From: Eledone cirrhosa
Taxonomy: Eukaryota; Mollusca; Cephalopoda; Octopoda; Eledonidae
Reading direction: 5' to 3'
Assembly: GCA_964016885.1 (NCBI GenBank)
Contig: OZ024742.1
Coordinates: 15,728,108 to 15,792,107 of the forward strand
DNA length: 64,000 bases
Positions 26,901 to 38,250 of this stretch are shown here, piece by piece. The position numbers were made by a program, and so were the translations under genes. The notes under the pieces are model-generated. The model did no database searches. It was not told where the DNA came from and was given only the letters and a program-made list of their open reading frames with translations. How positions within the stretch are numbered: the stretch's first letter is position 1; every line of letters begins with the position of its first letter.

Positions 26901-29900
26901 ACAGAGCAAAGTTTGATTATTAAAGAACCTCAGAGTAAAGTGTGATTATTAAAGGACCACAGAGTAAAGTGCGATTATTAAAGAACCTCAGAGCAAAGTG
27001 TGATTATTAAAGAACCTCAGAGTTAAGTGTGATCATTAAAGAACCTCATAGTTAAGTGTGATTATTAAAGAACCTCAGAGTAAAGTGTGATTATTAAAGA
27101 ACCTCAGAGTTAAGTGTGATCATTAAAGAACCTCAGAGTTAAGTGTGATTATTAAAGGACCACAGAGTAAAGTGTGATTGTTAAAGAACCTCAGAGTAAA
27201 GTGTGATTATTAAATAACCACAGAGTAAAGTGTTATTATTAAAGAACCATAGAGAAATGTGAGATTATTAAAGAACCTCATAGTAAAGTGTGATTATTAA
27301 AGAACCTCAGAGTAAAGTGTGATTATTAAAGAACCTCAGAGTAAAGTGTGATCATTAAAGAACCACAGAGTAAAGTGTGATTATTAAAGAACCTCAGAGT
27401 AATGTGTGATTATTAAAGAACCATACATAAATGTGAGATTACTAAAGAACCACAGAGTAAAGTGTGATTATTAAAGAACCTCAGAGTAAAGTGTGATTTT
27501 TAAAGAATCTCAGAGTAAAGTGTGATTATTAAACAACCACAGAGAAAAGTGTGATTATTAAAGAACCTCAGAGTAAAGTGTGATTGTTAAAGAATCTCAG
27601 AGTAAAATGTGATTATTAAACAACCACAGAGAAAGGTGTGATTATTAAAGAACCTCAGAGCAAAGTGTGATTATTAAAGAACCTCAGAGTAAAGTGTGAT
27701 TATTAAAGAACCTCAGAGTAAAGTGTGATTGTTAAAGAATCTCAGAGTAAAGGGTGATTATTAAAGAACCACAGAGTAAAGTGTGATTATTAAAGAACCT
27801 CAGAGCAAAGTGTGATTATTAAAGAACCTCAGAGTAAAGTGTGATTATTAAAGAACCTCAGAGTAAAGTGTGATTATTAAAGAACCTCAGAGTAAAGTGT
27901 GATTATTAAAGAACCTCAGAGTAAAGTGTGATTAATAAAGAAACACAGAGAAATGTGTGATTATTAACGAACCACAGAGTAAAGTGTGATTATTAAAGAA
28001 CCACAGAGTAAAGTGTGATTATTAAAGAACCTCAGAGTAAAGTGTGATTATTAAAGAACCTCAGAGTAAAGTGTGATTATTAAAGAACCACAGAGTAAAG
28101 TGTGATTATTAAAGAACCTCAGAGTAAAGTGTGATTATTAAAGAACCATACATAAATGTGAGATTACTAAAGAACCACAGAGTAAAGTGTGATTATTAAA
28201 GAACCTCAGAGTAAAGTGTGATTATTAAAGAACCTCAGAGGAAAAGTGTGATTATTAAAGAACCTCAGAGTAAAGTGTGATTATTAAAGAACCCCAGAGT
28301 AAAGTGTGATTATTAAAGAACCACAGAGTAAAGTGTGATTATTAAAGAACCTCAGAGTAAAGTGTGATTATTAAAGAACCACAGAGTAAAGTGTGATTAT
28401 TAAAGAACCACAGAGTAAAGTGTGATTATTAAAGAACCACAGAGTAAAGTGTAATTATTAAAGTACCACAGAGTACAGTGTAATTATTAAAGAATCTCAG
28501 TGTCATGTGTGATTATTAAAGAACCTCAGAGTAAAGTGTGATTATTAAAGAACCACAGAGTAAAGTGTTATTATTAAAGAACCACAGAGAAATGTGAGAT
28601 TATTAAAGAACCTCAGAGTAAAGTGTGATTATTAAAGAACCTCAGAGTAAAGTGTGACTATTAAAGAACCACAGAGTAAAGTGTGATTATTAAAGAACCT
28701 CAGAGTAAAGTGTGATTATTAAAGAACCTCAGAGGAAAAGTGTGATTATTAAAGAACCTCAGAGTAAAGTGTTATTATTAAAGAACCCCAGAGTAAAGTG
28801 TGATTATTAAGGAACCTCAGAGTAAAGTGTGATTATTAAAGAACCTCAGAGTAAAGTATGATTATTAAAGAACCACAGAGAAATGTGTGATTATTAAAGA
28901 ACCACAGAGAAAAGTGTGATTATTAAAGAACCACAGAGAAATGTGTGATTATTAAAGAACCTCAGAGAAAAGTGTGATTATTAAAGAACCACAGAGTAAA
29001 GTATGATTATTAAAGAACCACAGAGAAATGTGTGATTATTAAAGAACCACAGAGAAAAGTGTGATTATTAAAGAACCACAGAGTAAAGTGTGATTATTAA
29101 AGAACCTCAGAGAAAAGTGTAATTATTAAAGAACCTCAGTGTCATGTGTGATTATTAAAGAACCACAGAGTAAAGTGTGATTATTAAAGAACCTCAGAGA
29201 AAAGTGTGATTATTAAAGAACCAAAGAGTAAAGTGTGATTATTAAAGAACCACAGAGTACAGTGTGATTATTAAAGAACCTCAGAGTAAAGTGTGATTAT
29301 TAAAGAACCTCAGAGTAAATTGTGATTATTAAAGAACCACAGAGAAAAGTGTGATTATTAAAGAACCTCAGAGAAAAGTGTGATTATTAAAGAACCTCAG
29401 AGAAAAGTGTGATTATTAAAGAACCTCAGAGTAAAGTGTGATTATTAAAGAACCTCAGAGTAAAGTGTGATTTTTAAAGAATCTCAGAGTAAAGTGTGAT
29501 TATTAAACAACCACAGAGAAAAGTGTGATTTTTAAAGAACCTCAGAGTAAAGTGTGATTGTTAAAGAATCTCAGAGTAAAGGGTGATTATTAAAGAACCA
29601 CAGAGTAAAGTGTGATTATTAAAGAACCTCAGAGCAAAGTGTGATTATTAAAGAACCTCAGAGTAAAGTGTGATTATTAAAGAATCTCAGAGTAAAGTGT
29701 GATTATTAAAGAACCTCAGAGTAAAGTGTGATTATTAAATAACCACAGAGTAAAGTGTGATTAATAAAGAAACACAGAGAAATGTGTGATTATTAACGAA
29801 CCACAGAGTAAAGTGTGATTATTAAAGAACCACAGAGAAATGTGTGATTATTAAAGAACCTCAGAGTAAAGTGTGATTATTAAAGAACCTCAGAGTAAAG

Positions 29901-30538
29901 TGTGATTATTAAAGAACCTCAGAGTAAAGTGTGATTATTAAAGAACCACAGAGTAAAGTGTGATTATTAAAGAACCTCAGAGTAAAGTGTGATTATTAAA
30001 GAACCATACATAAATGTGAGATTACTAAAGAACCACAGAGTAAAGTGTGATTATTAAAGAACCTCAGAGTAAAGTGTGATTATTAAAGAACCTCAGAGGA
30101 AAAGTGTGATTATTAAAGAACCTCAGAGTAAAGTGTGATTATTAAAGAACCCCAGAGCAAAGTGTGATTATTAAAGAACCACAGAGTAAAGTGTGATTAT
30201 TAAAGAACCTCAGAGTAAAGTGTGATTATTAAAGAACCACAGAGTAAAGTGTGATTATTAAAGAACCACAGAGTAAAGTGTGATTATTAAAGAACCACAG
30301 AGTAAAGTGTAATTATTAAAGTACCACAGAGTACAGTGTAATTATTAAAGAATCTCAGTGTCATGTGTGATTATTAAAGAACCTCAGAGTAAAGTGTGAT
30401 TATTAAAGAACCACAGAGTAAAGTGTTATTATTAAAGAACCACAGAGAAATGTGAGATTATTAAAGAACCTCAGAGTAAAGTGTGATTATTAAAGAACCT
30501 CAGAGTAAAGTGTGACTATTAAAGAACCACAGAGTAAA
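20960..30538. repeat. 9,579-bp tandem duplication, unit 2
   Basis: This is the adjacent second unit, in register with unit 1 throughout. The homology to unit 1 ends near 30,557, where unit 1 has CCACAGAG (20,979) and unit 2 has CCTCAGAG (30,558), followed by AGAGGAAAAG. Beyond that point the sequence continues in the order seen at 8.5-9.3 kb, offset 21,946 bp. That fits a tandem duplication produced by unequal exchange within an older arrangement. The near-identity of the two units suggests the event is recent or that gene conversion has kept them alike. An assembly artefact must also be considered. Confidence 0.88.
26795..26823 (+). repeat. Strongly diverged A monomer, copy 3
   Basis: This copy carries the same variant monomer, exactly 9,579 bp after copy 2, inside the second 9,579-bp unit. 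Confidence 0.85.
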
Positions 30539-31568
30539 GTGTGATTATTAAAGAACCTCAGAGTAAAGTGTGATTATTAAAGAACCTCAGAGGAAAAGTG
30601 TGATTATTAAAGAACCTCAGAGTAAAGTGTGATTATTAAAGAACCCCAGAGTAAAGTGTGATTATTAAGGAACCTCAGAGTAAATTGTGATTATTAAAGA
30701 ACCTCAGAGTAAAGTATGATTATTAAAGAACCACAGAGAAATGTGTGATTATTAAAGAACCACAGAGAAAAGTGTGATTATTAAAGAACCACAGAGAAAT
30801 GTGTGATTATTAAAGAACCTCAGAGAAAAGTGTGATTATTAAAGAACCACAGAGTAAAGTATGATTATTAAAGAACCACAGAGAAATGTGTGATTATTAA
30901 AGAACCACAGAGAAAAGTGTGATTATTAAAGAACCACAGAGTAAAGTGTGATTATTAAAGAACCTCAGAGAAAAGTGTAATTATTAAAGAACCTCAGTGT
31001 CATGTGTGATTATTAAAGAACCACAGAGTAAAGTGTGATTATTAAAGAACCTCAGAGAAAAGTGTGATTATTAAAGAACCAAAGAGTAAAGTGTGATTAT
31101 TAAAGAACCACAGAGTACAGTGTGATTATTAAAGAGCCTCAGAGTAAAGTGTGATTATTAAAGAACCTCAGAGTAAATTGTGATTATTAAAGAACCACAG
31201 AGAAAAGTGTGATTATTAAAGAACCTCAGAGAAAAGTGTGATTATTAAAGAACCTCAGAGAAAAGTGTGATTATTAAAGAACCTCAGAGTAAAGTGTGAT
31301 TATTAAAGAACCTCAGAGTAAAGTGTGATTTTTAAAGAATCTCAGAGTAAAGTGTGATTATTAAACAACCACAGAGAAAAGTGTGATTTTTAAAGAACCT
31401 CAGAGTAAAGTGTGATTGTTAAAGAATCTCAGAGTAAAGTGTGATTATTAAAGAACCTCAGAGAAAAGTGTAATTATTAAAGAACCTCAGTGTCATGTGT
31501 GATTATTAAAGAACCACAGAGTAAAGTGTGATTATTAAAGAACCTCAGAGTAAAGTGTGATTGTTAAA

Positions 31569-32825
31569 GAATCTCAGAGTAAAGTGTGATTATTAAAGAA
31601 CCACAGAGTAAAGTGTGATTATTAAAGAACCTCAGAGCAAAGTGTGATTATTAAAGAACCTCAGAGCAAAGTGTGATTATTAAAGAACCTCAGAGTAAAG
31701 TGTGATTATTAGAGAAACACAGAGTAAAGTGTGATTATTAAAGAACCTCAGAGTAAAGTGTGATTATTAGAGAACCTCAGAGCAAAGTGTGATTATTAAA
31801 GAACATCAGAGTAAAGTGTGATTATTAAAGGACCACAGAGTAAAGTGCGATTATTAAAGAACCTCAGAGCAAAGTGTGATTATTAAAGAACCTCAGTGTT
31901 AAGTGTGATCATTAAAGAACCTCATAGTTAAGTGTGATTATTAAAGAACCTCAGAGTAAAGTGTGATTATTAAAGAACCTCAGAGTTAAGTGTGATCATT
32001 AAAGAACCTCAGAGTTAAGTGTGATTATTAAAGGACCACAGAGTAAAGTGTGATTGTTAAAGAACCTCAGAGTAAAGTGTGATTATTAAATAACCACAGA
32101 GTAAAGTGTTATTATTAAAGAACCATAGAGAAATGTGAGATTATTAAAGAACCACAGAGTAAAGTGTGATTATTAAAGAACCTCAGAGTAAAGTGTGATT
32201 ATTAAAGAACCTCAAAGTAAAGTGTGACTATTAAAGAACCTCAGAGTAAAGTGTGATTAATAAAGAACCACAGAGAAATGTGTGATTATTAACGAACCAC
32301 AGAGTAAAGTGTGATTATTAAAGAACCACAGAGAAATGTGTGATTATTAAAGAACCTCAGAGTAAAGTGTGATTATTAAAGAACCTCAGAGTAAAGTGTG
32401 ATTATTAAAGAACCTCAGAGTAAAGTGTGATTATTAAAGAACCACAGAGTAAAGTGTGATTATTAAAGAACCTCAGAGTAAAGTGTGATTATTAAAGAAC
32501 CATACATAAATGTGAGATTACTAAAGAACCACAGAGTAAAGTGTGATTATTAAAGAACCTCAGAGTAAAGTGTGATTTTTAAAGAATCTCAGAGTAAAGT
32601 GTGATTATTAAACAACCACAGAGAAAAGTGTGATTATTAAAGAACCTCAGAGTAAAGTGTGATTGTTAAAGAATCTCAGAGTAAAATGTGATTATTAAAC
32701 AACCACAGAGAAAAGTGTGATTATTAAAGAACCTCAGAGCAAAGTGTGATTATTAAAGAACCTCAGAGTAAAGTGTGATTATTAAAGAACCTCAGAGTAA
32801 AGTGTGATTGTTAAAGAATCTCAGA
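31569..32825. repeat. Segmental repeat, offset 29,927 bp (right copy)
   Basis: This is the partner of about 1,640-2,890. It differs by scattered substitutions, for example AGAGAAACACAG instead of AGAGAACCACAG near 31,711 and CAGTGTTAAG instead of CAGAGTTAAG near 31,893, and by one extra 29-bp monomer near its start. It lies between the end of the second 9,579-bp unit region and the partial third copy. Confidence 0.72.
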
Positions 32826-32989
32826 GTAAAGTGTGATTATTAAAGAACCTCAGAGCAAAGTGTGATTATTAAAGAACCTCAGAGTAAAGTGTGATTATTA
32901 AAGAACCTCAGAGTAAAGTGTGATTATTAAAGAACCATACATAAATGTGAGATTACTAAAGATCCACAGAGTAAAGTGTGATTATTAAA

Positions 32990-35900
32990 GAACCTCAGAG
33001 TAAAGTGTGATTATTAAAGAACCTCAGAGGAAAAGTGTGATTATTAAAGAACCTCAGAGTAAAGTGTGATTATTAAAGAACCCCAGAGTAAAGTGTCATT
33101 ATTAAGGAACCTCAGAGTAAAGTGTGATTATTAAAGAACCACAGAGTAAAGTGTGATTATTAAAGAACCACAGAGTAAAGTGTGATTATTAAAGAACCAC
33201 AGAGTAAAGTGTGATTATTAAAGAACCTCAGAGTAAAGTGTGATTATTAAAGAACCACAGAGTAAAGTGTTATTATTAAAGAACCACAGAGTAAAGTGTG
33301 ATTATTAAAGAACCTCAGAGTAAAGTGTGATTATTAAAGAACCACAGAGTAAAGTGTGATTATTAAAGAACCACAGAGTAAAGTGTGATTATTAAAGTAC
33401 CACAGAGTACAGTGTAATTATTAAAGAACCTCAGTGTCATGTGTGATTATTAAAGAACCTCAGAGTAAAGTGTGATTATTAAAGAACCACAGAGTAAAGT
33501 GTTATTATTAAAGAACCACAGAGAAATGTGAGATTATTAAAGACCCACAGAGTAAAGGGTGATTATTAAAGAACCTCAGAGCAAAGTGTGATTATTAAAG
33601 AACCTCAGAGTAAAGTGTGATTATTAAAGAACCTCAGAGTAATGTGTGATTATTAAAGAACCACCGAGTAGAGTGTGATTATTAAAGAACCTCAGAGTAA
33701 AGTGTTGATTATTAAAGAACCTCAGAGTAAAGTGTGATTATTAAAGAACCTCAGAGTAAAGTGTGACTATTAAAGAACCACAGAGTAAAGTGTGATTATT
33801 AAAGAACCTCAGAGTAAAGTGTGATTATTAAAGAACCTCAGAGGAAAAGTGTGATTATTAAAGAACCTCAGAGTAAAGTGTGATTATTAAAGAACCCCAG
33901 AGTAAAGTGTGATTATTAAGGAACCTCAGAGTAAAGTGTGATTATTAAAGAACCACAGAGTAAAGTGTGATTATTAAGGAACCTCAGAGTAAAGTGTGAT
34001 TATTAAAGAACCTCAGAGTAAAGTATGATTATTAAAGAACCACAGAGAAATGTGTGATTATTAAAGAACCACAGAGAAAAGTGTGATTATTAAAGAACCA
34101 CAGAGAAATGTGTGATTATTAAAGAACCTCAGAGAAAAGTGTGATTATTAAAGAACCACAGAGTAAAGTATGATTATTAAAGAACCACAGAGAAATGTGT
34201 GATTATTAAAGAACCACAGAGAAAAGTGTGATTATTAAAGAACCACAGAGTAAAGTGTGATTATTAAAGAACCTCAGAGAAAAGTGTAATTATAAAAGAA
34301 CCTCAGTGTCATGTGTGATTATTAAAGAACCACAGAGTAAAGTGTGATTATTAAAGAACCTCAGAGAAAAGTGTGATTATTAAAGAACCAAAGATTAAAG
34401 TGTGATTATTAAAGAACCACAGAGTACAGTGTGATTATTAAAGAACCTCAGAGTAAAGTGTGATTATTAAAGAACCTCAGAGTAAATTGTGATTATTAAA
34501 GAACCACAGAGAAAAGTGTGATTATTAAATAAGCTCAGAGAAAAGTGTGATTATTAAAGAACCTCAGAGAAAAGTGTGATTATTAAAGAACCTCAGAGTA
34601 AAGTGTTATTATTAAAGAACCTCAGAAAAAACTGTGATTATTAAAGAACCTCAGAGTAAAGTGTGATTATTAAAGAACCTCAGAGTAAAGTGTGATTTTT
34701 AAAGAATCTCAGAGTAAAGTGTGATTATTAAACAACCACAGAGAAAAGTGTGATTTTTAAAGAACCTCAGAGTAAAGTGTGATTGTTAAAGAATCTCAGA
34801 GTAAAGTGTGATTATTAAAGAACCTCAGAGAAAAGTGTAATTATTAAAGAACCTCAGTGTCATGTGTGATTATTAAAGAACCACAGAGTAAAGTGTGATT
34901 ATTAAAGAACCTCAGAGTAAAGTGTGATTATTAAAGAACCACGGAGTAAAGTGTTATTATTAAAGAACCACAGAGAAATGTGAGATTATTAAAGACCCAC
35001 AGAGTAAAGGGTGATTATTAAAGAACCTCAGAGCAAAGTGTGATTATTAAAGAACCTCAGAGTAATGTGTGATTATTAACGAACCTCAGAGTAAAGTGTG
35101 ATTATTAAAGAACCACAGAGTAAAGTGTGATTATTAAAGAACCTCAGAGTAAAGTGTTGATTATTAAAGAACCTCAGAGTAAAGTGTGATTATTAGAGAA
35201 CCTCAGAGTAAAGTGTGATTATTAAAGAACCACAGAGTAAAGTGTGATTATTAAAGAACCACAGAGAAATGTGTGATTTTTAAAGAACCACAGAGTAAAG
35301 AGAGATTATTAAAGAACCTCAGAGTAAAGTGTGATTATTAAAGAACCTCAGAGTAAAGTGTGATTATTAAAGAACCAGTGTCATGTGCGATTATTAAAGA
35401 ACCACAGAGTAAAGTGTGATTATTAAAGAACCTCAGAGTAAAGTGTGATTATTAAAGAACCTCAGAGTAAAGTGTGATTAGTAAAGAACCTCAGAGTTAA
35501 GTGTGATTATTAAAGAAACTCAGGGTAAAGTGTGATTATTAAAGAACCTCAGAGGAAAAGTGTGATTATTAAAGAACCTCAGAGTAAAGTGTGATTATTA
35601 AAGAACCCCAGAGTAAAGTGTCATTATTAAGGAACCTCAGAGTAAAGTGTGATTATTAAAGAACCACAGAGTAAAGTGTGATTATTAAAGAACCACAGAG
35701 AAATGTGTGATTATTAAAGAACCACAGAGTAAAGTGTGATTATTAAAGAACCTCAGAGTTAAGTGTGATTATTAAAGAACCTCAGAGTAAAGTGTGATTA
35801 TTAAAGAACCATAGAGTACAGTGTGATTATTAAAGAACCTCAGAGTAAAGTGTGATTATTAAAGAACCTCAGAGTTAAGTGTGATTATTACAGAACCTCA

Positions 35901-37170
35901 GAGTAAAGTGTGATTATTAAAGAACCATAGAGTACAGTGTGATTATTAAAGAACCTCAGAGTAAAGAGTGATTATTAAAGAACCTCAGAGTAAAGTGTGA
36001 TTATTAAAGAACCTCAGAGAAAAGTGTGATTATTAAAGAACTTCAGAAAAATGTGTGATTATTAACGAACCTCAGAGTAAAGTGTGATTATTAAAGAACC
36101 TCAGAGTACAGTGTGATCATTAAAGAACTTCAGAGAAAAGTGTGATTATTAAAGAACTTCAGAGAAAAGTGTGATTATTAAAGAACCTCAGAGTTAAGTG
36201 TGATTATTAAAAAACCTCAGAGAAAAGTGTGATTATTAAAGAACCTCAGAGTAAAGTGTGATTATTAAAGAACCTCAGAGTAAAGTGTGATTATTAAAGA
36301 ACCACAGAGAAATGTGTGATTATTAAAGAACCACAGAGTAAAGTGTGATTATTAAAGAACCTCAGAGTAAAGTGTGATTATTAAAGAACCTCAGAGTAAA
36401 GTGTGATAATTAAAGTACCACAGAGTACAGTGTGATTATTAAAGAACCTCAGAGCAAAGTGTGATTATTAAAGAACCTCAGTGTCATGTGTGATTATTAA
36501 AGAACCACAGAGTAAAGTGTGATTATTAAAGAACCTCAGAGCAAAGTGTGATTATTAAAGAACCTCAGTGTCATGTGTGATTATTAAAGAACCACAGAGT
36601 AAAGTGTGATTATTAAAGAACCTCAGAGTAAAGTGTGATTATTAAAGAATCTCAGAGTAAAGTGTGATTATTAAAGAACTTCAGACTAAAGTGTGATTAT
36701 TAAAGAACCTCAGAGCAAAGTGTGATTATTAAAGAACCTCAGAGTAAAGTGTGATTATTAAAGAACCTCAGACTAAAGTGTGATTATTAAAGAACCTCAG
36801 AGCAAAGTGTGATTATTAAAGAACCTCAGAGTAAAGTGTGATTATTAAAGAACCACAGAGAAATGTGTGATTATTAACGAACCACAGAGTAAAGTGTGAT
36901 TATTAAAGAACCTAAGAGTAAAGTGTGATTATTAAAGAACCACAGAGAAAAGTGTGATTATTAAAGAACCACAGAGTAAAGTGTGATTAATAAAGAACCA
37001 CAGAGAAAACTTTATTTATTTAAGAACTACAGAATAATGTGTGATTATTAAAGAACCTCAGAGTAAAGTGTGATTATTAAAGAACCTCAGTGTCATGTGT
37101 GATTATTAAAGAACCACAGAGCAAAGTTTGATTATTAAAGAACCTCAGAGTAAAGTGTGATTATTAAAGA
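32990..37170. repeat. Partial third copy of the 9.6-kb unit
   Basis: This block is related to 22,835-26,955 but is more diverged than units 1 and 2 are from each other. The offset is 10,157 bp at AGGAAAAG (22,871 and 33,028), GTACC (23,241 and 33,398) and CCACCGAG (23,504 and 33,661). It becomes 10,215 bp at GAAAAAACTG (24,410 and 34,625), the 27-bp monomer (25,160 and 35,375) and the diverged monomer (26,795 and 37,010). The 58-bp step is two extra monomers near 33,920-33,980, where an AAGGAACC monomer appears twice. Substitutions include AAGCTCAG near 34,531, GATCATT near 36,115 and AACTTCAGACT near 36,681. Confidence 0.83.
37010..37038 (+). repeat. Strongly diverged A monomer, copy 4
   Basis: This copy carries the same variant monomer, 10,215 bp after copy 3, close to the right end of the partial third copy. 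Confidence 0.85.
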
Positions 37171-38238
37171 ACCTCAGTGTAAAGTGTGATTATTAAAGAA
37201 CCTCAGTGTAAAGTGTGATTATTAAAGAACCTCAGTGTCATGTGTGATTATTAAAGAACCTCAGAGCAAAGTTTGATTATTAAAGAACATCAGAGTAAAG
37301 TGTGATTATTAAAGAACCTCAGTGTCATGTGTGATTATTAAAGAACCACAGAGTAAAGTGTGATTATTAAAGAACCACAGAGTAAAGTGTGATTATTACA
37401 GAACCACAGAGTAAAGTGTGATTATTAGAGAACCTCAGAGCAAAGTGGGATTATTAAAGAACCTCAGAGTAAAGTGTGATTATTAAGGAACCTCAGAGTA
37501 AAGTGTGATTATTAAAGAATCTCAGCGTAAAGTGTGATTATTAAAGAACATCAGTGTCATGTGTGATTATTAAAGAACTTCAGAGCAAAGTGTGATTATT
37601 AAAGGACCACATAGTAAAGTGCGATTATTAAAGAACCTCAGAGTTAAGTGTGATTATTAAAGAACCTCAGAGTTAAGTGCGATTATTAAAGAACCTCAGA
37701 GTAAAGTGTTACTATTAAAGAATCTCAGAGCAAAGTGTGATTATTAAAGAACCTCAGAGTAAAGTGTGATTATTAAAGAACCACAGAGAAATGTGTGATT
37801 ATTAAAGAACCTCAGAGAAATGTGTGATTATTAAAGAACCTCTGAGTAAAGTGTGATTATTAAAGAACCTCAGAGTAAAGTGTGATTATTAAAGAACCAC
37901 TGAGTAAAGTGTGATTATTAAAGAACCTCAGAGTTAAGTGTAATTATTAAAGAACCACAGAGAAATGTGTGATTATTAAAGAACCTCAGAGTAAAGTGTG
38001 ATTATTAAAGAACCTCAGAGTAAAGTGTGATAATTAAAGAACCACAGAGTAAAGTGTGATTATTAAAGAACCACAGATAAATGTGTGATTATTAAAGAAC
38101 CTCAGAGTAAAGTGTGATTATTAAAGAACCTCAGAGTAAAGTGTGATTATTAAAGAACCTCAGAGAAAAGTGTGATTATTAAAGAACCTCAGAGTTAAAT
38201 GTGATTATTAAAGAACTTCAGAGAAAAGTGCGATTATT
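37170..38238 (+). repeat. Unordered edge of satellite A
   Basis: The last kilobase of array A keeps the 29-bp period, but I could not match it to any higher-order block. It holds combinations not seen together elsewhere, such as CAGTGTAAAG monomers (about 37,172-37,210), AAGTGGGATT (about 37,444), CAGCGTAAAG (about 37,524), CACATAGTAAAG (about 37,608), CCTCTGAG (about 37,830) and CCACTGAG (about 37,897). Such decay next to a junction is typical of satellite edges that are homogenised less often. Confidence 0.7.
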
Positions 38239-38250
38239 TGTGTGAGATAT
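38226..38250. other. Junction of satellite A and satellite B
   Basis: The last A monomer begins GTGCGATTATT at 38,228 and is cut after 11 bases. From 38,236 the sequence reads as the ATTTGTGTGAG part of a B monomer, in mid-monomer. The bases ATT at 38,236-38,238 belong to both, a 3-bp microhomology. There is no spacer, target-site duplication or transposon end between the arrays. This looks like an end-joining or template-switch event rather than an insertion, but the mechanism is inference. Confidence 0.85.

Larger units (their letters stand above)
1..38238 (+). repeat. Satellite A: 29-bp tandem array
   Basis: This is an uninterrupted head-to-tail array of a 29-bp monomer, about 1,320 copies, open at the left edge of the window. 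The core is GTGTGATTATTAAAG followed by a part centred on CCTCAGAG. Consecutive GTGTG starts at 2, 31 and 60 fix the period. The consensus is about 31% G+C (6 G, 3 C, 12 A, 8 T on this strand). The commonest variable sites are CCTCAGAG versus CCACAGAG and the linker TAAAG, AAAAG or AAATG before the next GTGTG. Rarer monomers carry AGTGTCATG, AACGAACC, ATACATAAATG or an extra base (AGAGGAAAAG, GTGTTGATT). No inverted copy is seen. ATTAAAG and GTAAAG place TAA in the monomer and the reverse strand also carries TAA and TGA, so no frame stays open. The function is unknown; a structural or selfish satellite is the likely reading. Confidence 0.97.

Noticed and set aside
1..38238. A CRISPR array, suggested by short regular repeats.
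   Set aside because: Repeats are directly adjacent with no unique spacers, there are more than a thousand of them, and no cas gene is present.
38226..38250. A transposon insertion or attachment site at the junction.
   Set aside because: No inverted termini, no target duplication and no element sequence lie between the two arrays.
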